Both the position numbers and the translations under genes were made by a program. A DNA stretch of 49,114 bases from positions 1 to 49,114 of the forward strand of contig JBBSBL010000015.1 of assembly GCA_038251325.1 (NCBI GenBank). The letters run 5' to 3'. Positions within the stretch are counted from its first letter, which is position 1, and every line of letters begins with the position of its first letter. Shown here piece by piece: positions 1-9,287 of this stretch. The stretch comes from JBBSBL01 sp038251325. Lineage in GTDB: Bacteria > Actinomycetota > Thermoleophilia > Solirubrobacterales > Solirubrobacteraceae. Below the pieces are notes generated by a model. The model did no database searches, was not told the origin of the DNA, and saw only the letters and a program-made list of their open reading frames with translations.

Positions 1-704
1 CCGCCCGCCCTCGCTTGGAGCGCGACCCCGACCCCCCCGCCCGCGCCGGCGCCTCCGCCGCGCCCCGCGACCCCCGCGTGGCGCTGCGCGGGCGCGGCCC
101 CGCGGGGGGGGGCGAGCGACGCCACCCAGGCCACGAGCGGCGCGGGGGTGAAGGCGGTGGCGACCGCGCGCAGCTGCGCGCGAGCGCGGTGGACGAGCTG
201 TCGCACCGCGCCGTCGGTGATCCCGAGGTCGTTTGCCACATCCGACTGCGGGTCGCCGGAGACCGCGGTGCGCAGCAGGGCCTCGCGCTGGCGATCCGGC
301 AGCGAGGCGAGGTTCGTCAGCGTCTCGCGGACCTCGTCGCGCTGGACGAGCTCGTCGTGGGGCCCGCCCGCCGTGCGGTGGCTCTCCTCGCCGAGCTCGT
401 CGTAGTCGAAGCCATTGGCCTTGAGGCCGTTGATCGCCGTGTTGTGGGCGATTCGGTAGAGCCACGGGCGCAGGTCGTGCACGTCGGCACCCCGCTCGAG
501 CGCGGCCCAGGCATTGAGGAACGCCTGCTGGACCGCGTCCTCGGCGCGGGTCTCCGGCAGCATCCGGCGGCAGTAGCGCAGCAGCGGACGCCGGTAGCGC
601 TCGACGATCGCCTCGAAGGCGCGTTCGTGCCCCTCGGCGGCGAGGGAGACCAGCCGCGCGTCCGACTGCGTCAGCAGCAGCGCGTTGGAGATGCCCGGAG
701 TCAC
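1..704 (-). CDS. RNA polymerase sigma-70 family (ECF-like) sigma factor, 3' end beyond window
   Basis: The minus strand reads in one open frame from a GTG at 704 to the window edge (234 full codons). Residues about 25-90 look like sigma region 2 (AFEAIVERYRRPLLRYCRRM, then the WLYRIAHNTAINGLK segment). Residues about 120-170 look like region 4 (LPDRQREALLR, then an HTH with DLGITDGAVRQLVHRA). The GTG is chosen because AGAGGAG lies four bases before it and the conserved domain begins soon after. After region 4 the protein continues into an Ala/Pro/Gly-rich tail that becomes Gly-Val rich at the window edge. Such tails in some actinobacterial sigma factors lead into a membrane segment, but here that part is out of view. 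A TANNNT hexamer (TACTCT, 749-754) could be its promoter. Family assignment is firm; the target regulon is unknown. Confidence 0.85.
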   Translation of the reverse strand, partial: MTPGISNALLLTQSDARLVSLAAEGHERAFEAIVERYRRPLLRYCRRMLPETRAEDAVQQAFLNAWAALERGADVHDLRPWLYRIAHNTAINGLKANGFDYDELGEESHRTAGGPHDELVQRDEVRETLTNLASLPDRQREALLRTAVSGDPQSDVANDLGITDGAVRQLVHRARAQLRAVATAFTPAPLVAWVASLAPPRGAAPAQRHAGVAGRGGGAGAGGGVGVALQARAG

Positions 705-817
705 CTGGCTCCTCTCGTCCGTGGGTGGGGCAGGCGCAGGCGTCTACGAGAGTAGCCGCTCGGGGCATGAGACCGGTGTTGGTTCCCTGACGTCACGCCC
801 CGCGGCAGTGCGGTGCC

Positions 818-1186
818 TCACGCGGTCGGCTCGGTGGCCGCGAGGTCGAGGCCGGTCTCCGCGGCGGCGCGGACACTCGCCAGCGTGGCGCGCTTGCGCT
901 CGTACTCCGGGGGCGTGTAGCAGTGGACCTCCGCGCGCGCCCCCATCGTCTCCGCGTCCCACAGCGCGCCGGCCTGGTAGACCCGTTCGAGCCAGGGAAC
1001 CCCGTCGAAGGCGCCGGAGACGAGCACGAGCACGTACTCCGGACCCCGCTCCCGCTGCGGCGGCGCGCCGTGCAGATCGGCAACGCGGGCGCCGCCGAGG
1101 CGCGCCGTCTCGATCGGCCACCGGTCGGAGACCCGCTCGAGGTAGCGGCGCAGCTCGCGCGGGTCAGGTGAAGTCGTCGCGGTCAT
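818..1186 (-). CDS. small conserved-looking protein of unknown function (122 aa)
   Basis: The ATG at 1186 lies inside the 3' end of the M16 protease gene, with a 23-bp overlap in another frame, so the two are probably co-transcribed and translationally coupled. The product is acidic, without signal peptide or membrane segment. Its C-terminal half (AEVHCYTPPEYERKRATL) loosely resembles the tail of minimal nucleotidyltransferase-like proteins, where a similar 'CYTPEEFERK' stretch occurs. The catalytic GSxxRG/DxD signature of an active nucleotidyltransferase is not visible. I do not assign a function; a degenerate nucleotidyltransferase-fold protein is the best guess. Confidence 0.65.
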   Translation of the reverse strand: MTATTSPDPRELRRYLERVSDRWPIETARLGGARVADLHGAPPQRERGPEYVLVLVSGAFDGVPWLERVYQAGALWDAETMGARAEVHCYTPPEYERKRATLASVRAAAETGLDLAATEPTA

Positions 1187-2417
1187 GAGGCCCGACGCAC
1201 GCCACCGCCAGCTCGGTGGAGATCCCGCGCGCGACGCGGGCGACCTCGTCGTGGGTCACCGCGTCGATCGCGGCGACCGCGTCGTCGGGGTCGATCGGCT
1301 CGCCCATCACGATGCGCTGGCCCGCGGCGTAGCGGGCCACGGCGCCGGTGTTCTCGAACGCGAGCACCCGGGCGCCGCCCGCGTATGAGCGCGCCCGCTC
1401 GACCTCCTCCTCGGTCGGGCCGTCCGCGCGCAGCTCGTCGACGATCTCCCGCATCCGGGTGTAGGCCTCGAGGCACTTCGCGGAGTCGAGCCCGGCGGAG
1501 AGCTGGAGCACCGGGACGTCGGCGAAGCTGTGGGCGACCGCATGGACGGAGTAGGCGAGGCCGCGCTGCTCGCGGATCTCGTCGAAGAGCCGCGAGCCCA
1601 TCGACCCGCCGAGCAGCGTGCTGTAGACGGCGAGCGCCGCCCGCTGGGGGCGATCGTTCACGATGACGTCCGGCCGATAGGAGAGACGCAGGTGCGACTG
1701 GTGGGAGTCGCGGCGCTCGACCAGGATCTTCGGCGCGAACGCCGGCGCCGCGTCGTAGGGCGGCGGGTCGGGGAGCGCCGGGAAGCGGCCGAACGCGTCG
1801 GCCAGCGCGTCGTCCGCGGGTAGGTGGTCGAGGTTGCCGACGAGGAAGGCGCCGCCGCGGGCGCCCGCCCAGCGACGCTCCCGGAAGGCGACGATGCCCT
1901 CGCGCGTGAACGTGTCCCGCAGGTGCTCCGCCGGCCCGAGCACGGGACGGCCGAGCGGATGGTCGCCGAACACGGCGCGGTCGATCAGGTGCTCGGCGGC
2001 GACGGCGGGCTGATCGTCGGCGCGGGCGATCTCCTGGATCACGACGCCGCGCTCGCGGTCGAGCTCGTCGCCGTCGATCCGGGGACGGCCGACGAAGTCG
2101 GTCAACAGGTCGATCGCCTCGGGGGCCCGCTCGGCGCGGACGGTGACGTGGAAGGCGACGAGGTCGTGGGAGGTGTAGGCGTTGAGCACGCCGCCGATGC
2201 GCTCGGCGGTCGCGTTGACCGCGCGGTAATGGTCGTACTTCTCGCCGCCCTTGAACACGAGGTGCTCGAGGAAGTGCGCCATGCCGTTCTCCTCGGCGCG
2301 CTCGGTGCGCGCGCCCGCGTCGAACGCCACGAGCACCGTGAGCGCCCGGGTGCCGGGGAGCGCGACGCGGTGCACGGTGAGCCCGTTCTCCAGGGTGCTG
2401 GCGGCGATCTCGGCCAC
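1164..2417 (-). CDS. M16 (pitrilysin) family zinc metalloprotease
   Basis: A 417-residue peptidase of the insulinase/processing-peptidase family. The inverted zinc motif HFLEH is at residues 48-52 and the third ligand Glu about 77 residues later (VVIQEI, residue ~129), the usual spacing. The second half is the inactive M16 C domain. Single-gene bacterial homologues of this length typically pair as dimers and degrade peptides; the substrate is unknown. I place the start at GTG 2417 rather than the in-frame upstream ATG at 2510. A TATAGT hexamer sits seven bases before this GTG, the alignable family sequence begins here (STLENGLTV), and the upstream stretch is low-complexity. The gene is divergent from ftsE. 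Confidence 0.9.
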   Translation of the reverse strand: MAEIAASTLENGLTVHRVALPGTRALTVLVAFDAGARTERAEENGMAHFLEHLVFKGGEKYDHYRAVNATAERIGGVLNAYTSHDLVAFHVTVRAERAPEAIDLLTDFVGRPRIDGDELDRERGVVIQEIARADDQPAVAAEHLIDRAVFGDHPLGRPVLGPAEHLRDTFTREGIVAFRERRWAGARGGAFLVGNLDHLPADDALADAFGRFPALPDPPPYDAAPAFAPKILVERRDSHQSHLRLSYRPDVIVNDRPQRAALAVYSTLLGGSMGSRLFDEIREQRGLAYSVHAVAHSFADVPVLQLSAGLDSAKCLEAYTRMREIVDELRADGPTEEEVERARSYAGGARVLAFENTGAVARYAAGQRIVMGEPIDPDDAVAAIDAVTHDEVARVARGISTELAVACVGPHDRDDFT

Positions 2418-2424
2418 GCGCCCG

Positions 2425-2430
2425 ACTATA
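2425..2430 (-). promoter_or_regulatory. -10 element TATAGT, leaderless start of M16 protease
   Basis: TATAGT on the minus strand ends 7 nt before the GTG at 2417, so transcription would begin at or next to the start codon. No Shine-Dalgarno sequence can fit between. Confidence 0.55.
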
Positions 2431-2534
2431 GGCCGCGGGAACGCCGATTCGCCCGCCCGTGCCGGCGCGCCCGAATCCCCTGCAAATCCGCTTGCAGCGA
2501 CGCCCGGCATGGCCTGGCGGCGGCGGCCAACCGC

Positions 2535-2540
2535 TACCCT
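2535..2540 (+). promoter_or_regulatory. -10 element TACCCT upstream of ftsE
   Basis: TACCCT lies 10 nt before the ATG at 2551, with no Shine-Dalgarno between. The same hexamer stands 8 nt before ctp. Divergent from the TATAGT box about 105 bp away. Confidence 0.5.
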
Positions 2541-2550
2541 CGCTCACCCG

Positions 2551-3410
<860 letters not shown>

Positions 3411-3414
<4 letters not shown>

Positions 3415-4286
3415 AGTGGGGATTCTTCACCCGCGAGGCCCTGCGCTCGATGGGGCGCAACGCGGCGCCGAGCTTCGCCGCGATGGCGACGGTCCTCGTG
3501 ACGCTGATCGTGCTCGGCGTGTTCATCCCGATCGTCCAGGCCACGACCGGCGCGGCGAACGACGTCCGCAAGCGCGTCCTCGTCGACGTCTACCTGAAGG
3601 CGAGCGCCACCCGCGCCGACCGCGACCGGGTCGCCTCGCAGATCAAGCAGGCGCCCTACGTCGGGAAGGTCGAGTTCGTCTCCAAGCAGCAGGCCTACGC
3701 GGAGCAGAAGCGCCGCGACCCGCAGGCCTACGCGCTGCTCGGCGCCAACCCGCTGCCCGACACGTTCCGCGTCACGCCGAGCAACCCCGACGACGCCGGT
3801 CGCCTGAAGGCCGCGCTCGGCGGGGCGCGCCCGATCGACCCGTCGATCGACGAGGTCCGCGACTCCAAGCGGCAGGCGGGGAAGATCCTCGAGGCCACGC
3901 GGTTCGTGAAGCTCACGGTCGGCGCGCTCGCCGCGCTGCTCATCATCGCCTCGATCCTGCTCATCGCGAACACCATCCGGCTCTCGCTCTTCGCTCGCCG
4001 GCGCGAGGTCGAGGTGATGAAGCTCGTCGGCGCGACCGACTGGTTCATCCGCTGGCCGTTCGTGATCGAGGGCGTGATCTGCGGCGCGTGCGGGGCGGTA
4101 CTGGCCATCCTCGTCCTGCTCGTGGCGAAGGTCGCGCTGCTCGATCCGCTGGCCAACGACTTCGCGCTGATCGCGGCGCCCGACACGCTGCCCTTCGGTC
4201 TGCTCGTGGCGATCCTCGTCGGAGCCGGCATCGCCGTCTCGGCGCTCGGCTCCGGGCTCTCGCTGCGGCGCTTCCTGCAGGTGTAG
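3411..4286 (+). CDS. ftsX: FtsX, cell division ABC transporter permease
   Basis: Membrane partner of FtsE (291 aa). One N-terminal transmembrane segment (about residues 20-42) is followed by an extracytoplasmic domain of about 120 residues, which in the family contacts a cell-wall hydrolase or its activator. Three more membrane segments follow (about 168-192, 215-240, 262-286). The ATG overlaps the ftsE stop in ATGA, so translation is coupled. The sequence RRREVEVMKLVGATDWFIRWPF is the typical cytoplasmic loop of FtsX/MacB-type permeases. Length and topology are normal for the family. Confidence 0.96.
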
Positions 4287-4312
4287 CGGCCGGTCCGCGG
4301 GCGCCGCGCCGC

Positions 4313-4318
4313 TACCCT
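4313..4318 (+). promoter_or_regulatory. -10 element TACCCT, leaderless start of ctp
   Basis: TACCCT ends 8 nt before the GTG at 4327, only 26 bp after the ftsX stop. This would give the protease gene its own leaderless transcript inside the block. Confidence 0.5.
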
Positions 4319-4326
4319 CACTCGCC

Positions 4327-5538
4327 GTGCCTCGCCGCCCCCCCCGCTGGCCCTACGCGCTCGGCGCGGTCGCCCTCGTCGTCGTCGCGCTGCTCGCCGG
4401 GATCTGGCTGGGCGGGCACTCCGACCGGCTGCCCGACTTCCTCGCGCGGCTGGCCGGCAACCAGCAGACGGCCCTCGTGAACGAGACGCTCGACACGATT
4501 CAGGCCGACTACTACCGCAAGATCGACCGCACCGCCCTGATCAACCGGGGGCTCGAGGGCGCGGTCAAGAGCCTCGACGACCGCTTCTCCCACTACTTCG
4601 ATCCGCGCTCCTACGCGGAGTTCCAGCGGCAGACCGACCCGCGCTTCTCCGGAGTGGGGCTCAACGTGCGCGAGGATCCGAAGGGCCTGAGGGTCGTGGA
4701 GGTCTTCCGCGGCTCGCCGGCGCAGCGCGCCGGGATCCGCCCGCTCGACCTCGTCACCGCGGTGAACGGGCGGTCGCTGGCCGGGCGGCCGTCGGACTTC
4801 GCGACGGCGCTCATCAAGGGGCCGCCCGGGACCTCGGTCCGGCTCACCGTCTCTACGGGCGGTCGCTCGCGCCAGCTGCGCGTGCGGCGGGCGCGGATCA
4901 CGGTGCCGGTGGTCACCTCGCGGCTCGTGGTCGCGCGGGGCCGGAAGCTCGGCTACGTGTCCCTCGCCTCGTTCACCCAGGGCGCCGGGGACGAGGTGCG
5001 CCAGGCGGTGGCGCGCCTGCTCCTCAGCGGCGCCCAGGGCATCGTGCTCGACCTGCGGGGCAACGGCGGCGGCCTGCTCGACGAGTCGGTCTCCGTGGCC
5101 AGCGTGTTCCTCCCCGAAGGGCCGGTGGTCACCACCAAGGGGCGCAGCCGGGACCGCCACGTCTACGACGCGACCGGGGGCGCGATCCCGGCGAAGGTCC
5201 CGGTGGTCGTGCTCGTCGACCGGGGCACGGCCTCGGCCTCGGAGATCGTCAGCGGGGCGCTCCAGGATCGCCACCGGGCGAAGATCGTCGGGACGCGGAC
5301 CTTCGGCAAGGGCGTCTTCCAAGAGATCAAGCCGCTCTCCAACGGGGGCGCGCTCGACATCACCGTGGGTCAGTACTTCCTCCCCAGCGGGCGGAACCTC
5401 GGCGGTCCCGGAGTGAAGGAGGGCGCCGGCATCCGCCCGAACGTGCCGGTGCTGGGCGACGATCCGCGCTCGCGCCCGGACGAGGGGCTCGACGCGGCGG
5501 TGGCCACCCTGTCGCGGGAGCTCGCGGCGGGGCGGTGA
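4327..5538 (+). CDS. S41 family C-terminal processing peptidase (CtpA/Prc type)
   Basis: Membrane-anchored periplasm-side serine protease of 403 residues. An N-terminal hydrophobic segment (residues about 8-27) anchors it; a PDZ domain follows (about 95-175), then the S41 catalytic domain. The Ser/Lys dyad is visible: Ser303 in GTASASEI and Lys328 in TFGKG, 25 residues apart as in CtpA. The family trims C-termini of extracytoplasmic proteins. The GTG at 4327 is supported by the TACCCT hexamer upstream. The stop overlaps the next gene. Its place between ftsX and rnr makes a cell-envelope role likely, but substrates cannot be read from sequence. Confidence 0.93.
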   Translation: MPRRPPRWPYALGAVALVVVALLAGIWLGGHSDRLPDFLARLAGNQQTALVNETLDTIQADYYRKIDRTALINRGLEGAVKSLDDRFSHYFDPRSYAEFQRQTDPRFSGVGLNVREDPKGLRVVEVFRGSPAQRAGIRPLDLVTAVNGRSLAGRPSDFATALIKGPPGTSVRLTVSTGGRSRQLRVRRARITVPVVTSRLVVARGRKLGYVSLASFTQGAGDEVRQAVARLLLSGAQGIVLDLRGNGGGLLDESVSVASVFLPEGPVVTTKGRSRDRHVYDATGGAIPAKVPVVVLVDRGTASASEIVSGALQDRHRAKIVGTRTFGKGVFQEIKPLSNGGALDITVGQYFLPSGRNLGGPGVKEGAGIRPNVPVLGDDPRSRPDEGLDAAVATLSRELAAGR

Positions 5539-7334
5539 TGGGCGCGGCCGGGGCGGCGCGCGAGGCGCCGTCGCGGGTCGCGGTGCTCGAGTCGCGCGGG
5601 CGCTTCCTCGTGGCGGTGCCGCTGTTCGAGCGCGGCGGGCGGCGGACCGTCGACCGCGGCGGGCCGCGGGCGCGCGACGGCGATCTCGTGCTACTGGCCG
5701 CGGAGCGGGGCGGGCGCGGCGGCGGTGGAGGCGGCCGCGCCGGTGCGCGTGGCCCCTCGCGCGGGCACGCCCGGATCGAGCGCGTGCTCGGCCGGCCCGA
5801 CGTGGCCCGCGACGTGCTCGAGGCGATGATGCTCGACCGCGGCCTGCGACGCGGGTTCGCCGCCGGGGGCGAGGCCGAGGCCGAGCGGGCCGCGGCGGAG
5901 GCGGCCGGACGGGGGGAGGGCGCGCGCCGCGATCTGCGCGACCTCGTGACCTTCACCATCGACCCGGCGAGCGCGTGGGACTTCGACGACGCGATCTCGG
6001 CCGAGGACCTCGGTGACGGGCGACGGCGGATCTTGGTGCACATCGCCGACGTCGCCGCGCACGTCCGGCCCGGAACTGCGCTCGATCGCGAGGCCTACCG
6101 GCGCGGGACGAGCGTCTACGTCCCCGGGGCGGTGGAGCCGATGCTGCCCGCGGCGCTCTCGAACCGGGCATGCTCGCTCGTGCCCGGCGAGGACCGTCTC
6201 GCGGTGACGATCGAGATGGAGATCCGCGGCGCCGAGGTCCGCAAGGCGGCCTTCCACCGGAGCCTCATCCGCTCGGACGCGCGCCTGGACTACGAGCGGG
6301 TCGACGAGGTGTTCGCCGGCGGCTCGGGTGCCACCGGCGAGGCGCCGTGGGCCGGGCCGCTCGCCGTCGCCCGCGCCGCCGCCGCCGAGCTCGACGCGCG
6401 CCGTCGCGAGCGCCACGCGCTCACGCTGGACTCGGCGGAGCCGGAGTTCGCCTTCGACCGCGACGGGCACGTGACCGGGATGCGGCCGGTCGCGCAGACC
6501 GAGTCGCACCGGCTGATCGAGCACCTGATGATCGCGGCGAACGAGCAGGTCGCGGGGTTGCTCGACGCGCGGAAGGTCCCGGCGCTCTATCGCGTGCACG
6601 AGAAGCCGGACCCGGAACGGGTCGGGCTTCTGCTCGACCAGCTCGGCTCGCTCGGCGTCGCCATCCCGCCCGCGCCCGACCCGATGTCCGCCACGCAGGC
6701 GGAGGAGATCGTGGGCGCCGCCTCAGAGCTGGTGGAGCAGCACGTTCGACGCACCGGCCACGGGCGGGCGGCGCTCACGTTCCTCGTTCTGCGCGCGCTG
6801 CGGCAGGCCACCTACAGCCCACGGAACATCGGCCACGCCGGGCTCCGCTCGCCGCGCTACTGCCACTTCACCTCGCCGATCCGCCGCTATCCGGATCTCG
6901 TGTGCCACCGGGCGCTGCTGTCCTCGATCGGGGCCGGGGAGGCGGCGCCGGAGGGCTCCGGGCTGGCCGAAGCCGGGGCGTGGGCCTCCGAGCGCGAGCG
7001 CGACGCGCAGCGCCTGGAGCGCGACGCCGACGACGTGGCGCGCGCGTTCCTCCTGGAGCGCGATCGCTCGGCGGGTCGTGCCGACGAGGCGTTCGGGGGC
7101 GAGGTCGTCGGGCTGGTCGGCGGCGGCGCGTTCGTGGCGTTCGGGTCGGGGTATGAGGGCTTCCTGCCGGCGCGCCGGCTCGGCGGCGACTGGTGGGAGC
7201 TGAACGCCGAGGGCACGATGCTGGTCGGCCAGCGCAGCGGCCGGGCGATCCGCCTGGGGGACTCGGTGCGGGTGGAGGTGGGACGGGTGGATGCGCCGCG
7301 GGGGCGGGTGGACCTGTATCCGGTGGAGGGGTAG
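5538..7334 (+). CDS. rnr: RNase R/RNase II family 3'-5' exoribonuclease
   Basis: Processive exoribonuclease of the RNB family. The catalytic block TIDPASAWDFDDAIS begins near residue 140, with the acidic cluster that binds magnesium. The RNB domain ends with SPIRRYPDL, and an S1-like RNA-binding region follows (about 515-595). At about 598 residues it is shorter than E. coli RNase R. The N-terminal cold-shock domains are reduced, and the region before RNB holds a Gly/Arg-rich stretch (about residues 57-75). The start may be the GTG at 5535 or the ATG at 5538; both overlap the ctp stop. RNase R works with tmRNA-SmpB in degrading stalled messages, which fits smpB and ssrA next to it. Confidence 0.92.
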   Translation: MGAAGAAREAPSRVAVLESRGRFLVAVPLFERGGRRTVDRGGPRARDGDLVLLAAERGGRGGGGGGRAGARGPSRGHARIERVLGRPDVARDVLEAMMLDRGLRRGFAAGGEAEAERAAAEAAGRGEGARRDLRDLVTFTIDPASAWDFDDAISAEDLGDGRRRILVHIADVAAHVRPGTALDREAYRRGTSVYVPGAVEPMLPAALSNRACSLVPGEDRLAVTIEMEIRGAEVRKAAFHRSLIRSDARLDYERVDEVFAGGSGATGEAPWAGPLAVARAAAAELDARRRERHALTLDSAEPEFAFDRDGHVTGMRPVAQTESHRLIEHLMIAANEQVAGLLDARKVPALYRVHEKPDPERVGLLLDQLGSLGVAIPPAPDPMSATQAEEIVGAASELVEQHVRRTGHGRAALTFLVLRALRQATYSPRNIGHAGLRSPRYCHFTSPIRRYPDLVCHRALLSSIGAGEAAPEGSGLAEAGAWASERERDAQRLERDADDVARAFLLERDRSAGRADEAFGGEVVGLVGGGAFVAFGSGYEGFLPARRLGGDWWELNAEGTMLVGQRSGRAIRLGDSVRVEVGRVDAPRGRVDLYPVEG

Positions 7335-7343
7335 GAGCCGGTC

Positions 7344-7415
7344 GGTTGACGAACGGCATCATCAAAGGGCGTCGAGGCTGGTTGACGAACGGCATCATCA
7401 AAGGGCGTCGAGGCT
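7344..7415 (+). repeat. perfect tandem duplication, 2 x 36 bp, between rnr and smpB
   Basis: Positions 7344-7379 and 7380-7415 are identical, with no spacer. Each begins GGTTGACGAACGG and ends GGCGTCGAGGCT. The last part of the unit plus the start of the next (CGAGGCTGGTTGA) occurs once more at 7458-7470, just before the smpB start. The copy number is too low and spacers are absent, so it is not CRISPR. Most likely a recent slippage duplication in the 140-bp intergenic region; a role in smpB expression is possible but unproven. Confidence 0.9.
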
Positions 7416-7474
7416 GGTGGTGAGCTGCTTTCGCGGCATTGTTCTGATGGCCATCTGCGAGGCTGGTTGATGCG

Positions 7475-7957
7475 ATGGCGAAGGGCAAGGGCAAGCGCAA
7501 GCTCTCGGCGGACGACGTGGCGACGAACCGGACGGCGTCGTATCGATTCGAGCTGCTCGAGCGGCTGGAGTGCGGGATCGCGCTGACCGGCACGGAGGTC
7601 AAGTCCCTGCGCGAGGGTCGCGCCACGCTCAAGGACGCCTACGCGTTCGTGCGCGGCGGCGAGATCTGGCTCGAGAACCTGCACATCCCGCCCTACGCGC
7701 CGGCCTCGCGGGACAACCACGACCCCGAGCGCTCGCGGAAGTTGCTGCTCCACCGTCGCGAGATCGAGCGCCTCGGGGAGAAGACGGCCGAGCGCGGCCT
7801 GACGCTGGTCCCGACGCGCCTCTACTTCAAGGGCCCGCGCGCGAAGGTCGAGCTGGCGGTCGGCCGCGGCAAGGACCGCTTCGACAAGCGCGAGTCGATC
7901 CGCAAGCGCGAGATGGACCGCGAGATGGCCCGGGCGGTGCGCGACGCACAGCGGTAG
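7475..7957 (+). CDS. smpB: SmpB, SsrA-binding protein
   Basis: Binds tmRNA and carries it to stalled ribosomes for trans-translation. The 160-residue product has the family core: NRTASYRFELLERLECGIAL, TGTEVKSLREGRATLKDAY, then the oligonucleotide-binding fold and a basic C-terminal helix (FDKRESIRKREMDREMAR) that enters the decoding site. The ATG at 7475 is followed by the usual short Lys-rich N-terminus. No good Shine-Dalgarno is seen; GAGG lies about 13 bases upstream inside a repeated segment. Its partner RNA is encoded 1.2 kb downstream at 9155-9517. Confidence 0.97.
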   Translation: MAKGKGKRKLSADDVATNRTASYRFELLERLECGIALTGTEVKSLREGRATLKDAYAFVRGGEIWLENLHIPPYAPASRDNHDPERSRKLLLHRREIERLGEKTAERGLTLVPTRLYFKGPRAKVELAVGRGKDRFDKRESIRKREMDREMARAVRDAQR

Positions 7958-8000
7958 GAGGGCTGGTGGCGCGCCGCGTCGCCGCCGGGTGTGAGCGCAA

Positions 8001-8033
8001 GCGCGAGCCCGGCCCCTGAAGGGCGGGTCGCGC
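8001..8033 (+). terminator. GC-rich hairpin after smpB
   Basis: GCGCGA (8001-8006) pairs with TCGCGC (8028-8033). Inside, CCCGGCCC pairs with GGGCGGG with one bulged G, leaving a small loop. No T-run follows. Probably ends the smpB transcript. Confidence 0.4.
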
Positions 8034-8111
8034 GCTCCCAGCCACGCCGGCGCGGCCCGTTTGTCACACCCCACGTGCCCCAGGCCACACCTCGGCCGCC
8101 AGGATCCCCCC

Positions 8112-9287
8112 GTGCCCCGCGAGTTCGAGGTTCCGCGCGATTATTCACCCATTCTCTGCACTCGCGAGTCGGGCCACCCGTGGAGCGACCGTGAGGTCGG
8201 CGCACTCGCGGGCCGCCAGCACGGGATCGTGGCCGCCTGGCAGCTCCGCGAGCGCGGCATTCCCGAGCACGTGATCCGCCACCGGGTGCGCTCGCGGCAC
8301 CTCCTCCCCTGCCATCGCGGGGTCTACGCCGTAGGGCATGGCCGGCTGACGCGCTCGGGTTCCTTCATGGCGGCCGTTCTCGCCGGTGGCCCCGACGCGG
8401 TTCTCGGCCATCGCTCCGGCGCGGCGCACTGGGGGCTTCGAATCGCCGCGACAGCTGTCGTGGAGATCATCGTTCCGCGTCGCATCGCGTCTCGCCCGGG
8501 CGTGCGGGTGCGCCATGCGGCGCTCCTGCCGGACGAGGTCTGCGTCGAGGACGGCATCCCCGTCACCACCCCCGCCCGCACGCTCTTCGACCTCGCGACC
8601 GTCCTCGATCGCCACCGCCTCGAACGCGCGGTCCACGAGGCCGAGGTGCTGCGGCTCCTGAGCCCGGCCTCGTTGCCCGTGCTCCTCGAACGCCATCCCG
8701 GCCGGCGCGGCGCGAAACACCTCCGCGCGATCCTCGACGACCTGCGCGGGCGGGGCGCCACGGTGACGAAGAGCGAGCTCGAGAACCGCTTCCTCAGCGT
8801 CGTGGCGAAGGCAGGCCTGCCGCGACCGGAGGTCAACGCCGATGTCCCGACCGCCCTGCGCGCCTACGAGGTCGACGCCACCTGGCCCGCCGCGCGCCTC
8901 GCCGTCGAGCTCGACGGCGGCGCCGCCCACCACACCCGTCGTGCCTTCGAGGAGGACCGCCTCCGCGACCGCGCGCTCGCCGTGGCGGGCTGGCGGACCA
9001 TCCGGATCACCTGGCACGAGCTCCGCACCCACCCCGACCGGGTCGCCGCCGACCTCCAAGGCCTCCTTTCGATGCCAGACCTTCCAGCAGCCACGATCCG
9101 GAGCCAGCCGATCGCGCGGCCAAAGCCGGCTAGACTGAACAGCGACACACCCCCGGGGACGACAGGCTTCGACGTGGTCGAGCCGTGGGGGTGGTCGCGA
9201 GCCGAGGTCCCGGCAGGCCTCGTAAAACAGCCGGGAAAACCATACGTGCGGACTCTCACGAGTACGCCCTCGCCGCTTAGCCACTAG
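8112..9287 (+). CDS. AbiEi-like winged-helix plus DUF559 (Vsr/PD-(D/E)XK-like) protein, reading into ssrA
   Basis: The N-terminal half (about 1-200) resembles AbiEi-type antitoxin/transcription regulator domains: QHGIVAAWQLRERGIPEHVI, then CHRGVYAVGH. The C-terminal half is DUF559: YEVDATWPAARLAVELDG holds the acidic residues of a Vsr-like nuclease fold, followed by RRAFEEDRLRDRALAVAGW. Such fusions are common in actinobacteria and their function is not established. GTG 8112 is preferred because CAGGAT lies 6 nt upstream; a TTG at 8061 is the alternative. Homologues normally end near the segment encoded at about 9065. Here the frame stays open through the tmRNA promoter and the first 133 nt of ssrA, so the last 70 or so residues are probably not a real domain. 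Confidence 0.75.
   Translation: MPREFEVPRDYSPILCTRESGHPWSDREVGALAGRQHGIVAAWQLRERGIPEHVIRHRVRSRHLLPCHRGVYAVGHGRLTRSGSFMAAVLAGGPDAVLGHRSGAAHWGLRIAATAVVEIIVPRRIASRPGVRVRHAALLPDEVCVEDGIPVTTPARTLFDLATVLDRHRLERAVHEAEVLRLLSPASLPVLLERHPGRRGAKHLRAILDDLRGRGATVTKSELENRFLSVVAKAGLPRPEVNADVPTALRAYEVDATWPAARLAVELDGGAAHHTRRAFEEDRLRDRALAVAGWRTIRITWHELRTHPDRVAADLQGLLSMPDLPAATIRSQPIARPKPARLNSDTPPGTTGFDVVEPWGWSRAEVPAGLVKQPGKPYVRTLTSTPSPLSH
9131..9136 (+). promoter_or_regulatory. -10 element TAGACT of ssrA
   Basis: TAGACT lies 18 nt before the mature tmRNA 5' end, allowing a short leader to be removed by RNase P. The hexamer is identical to the one ahead of the c-di-AMP riboswitch at 24322. It lies inside the upstream reading frame. 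Confidence 0.55.

Noticed and set aside
15..755. Long plus-strand open frame at the window start
   Set aside because: Antisense shadow of the sigma factor; its product is Arg/Ala/Gly-rich without domain features, while the minus frame shows sigma regions 2 and 4.
781..786. GGAACC as an ECF-type -35 box of the sigma gene
   Set aside because: No matching -10 at 15-18 bp; the distance to TACTCT is 26 bp, too long for a promoter pair.
788..795. TGACGTCA palindrome near the sigma gene
   Set aside because: An 8-bp palindrome is expected by chance in 49 kb and no regulator or second copy supports it.
7344..7415. 36-bp repeats considered as a CRISPR array
   Set aside because: Two adjoining copies without spacers and no cas genes nearby.
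7193..7423. Short plus frame reading through the 36-bp repeats as a 12-residue peptide repeat
   Set aside because: Its first half overlaps rnr in another frame and it has no start signal; repetition follows from the DNA repeat length being a multiple of three.
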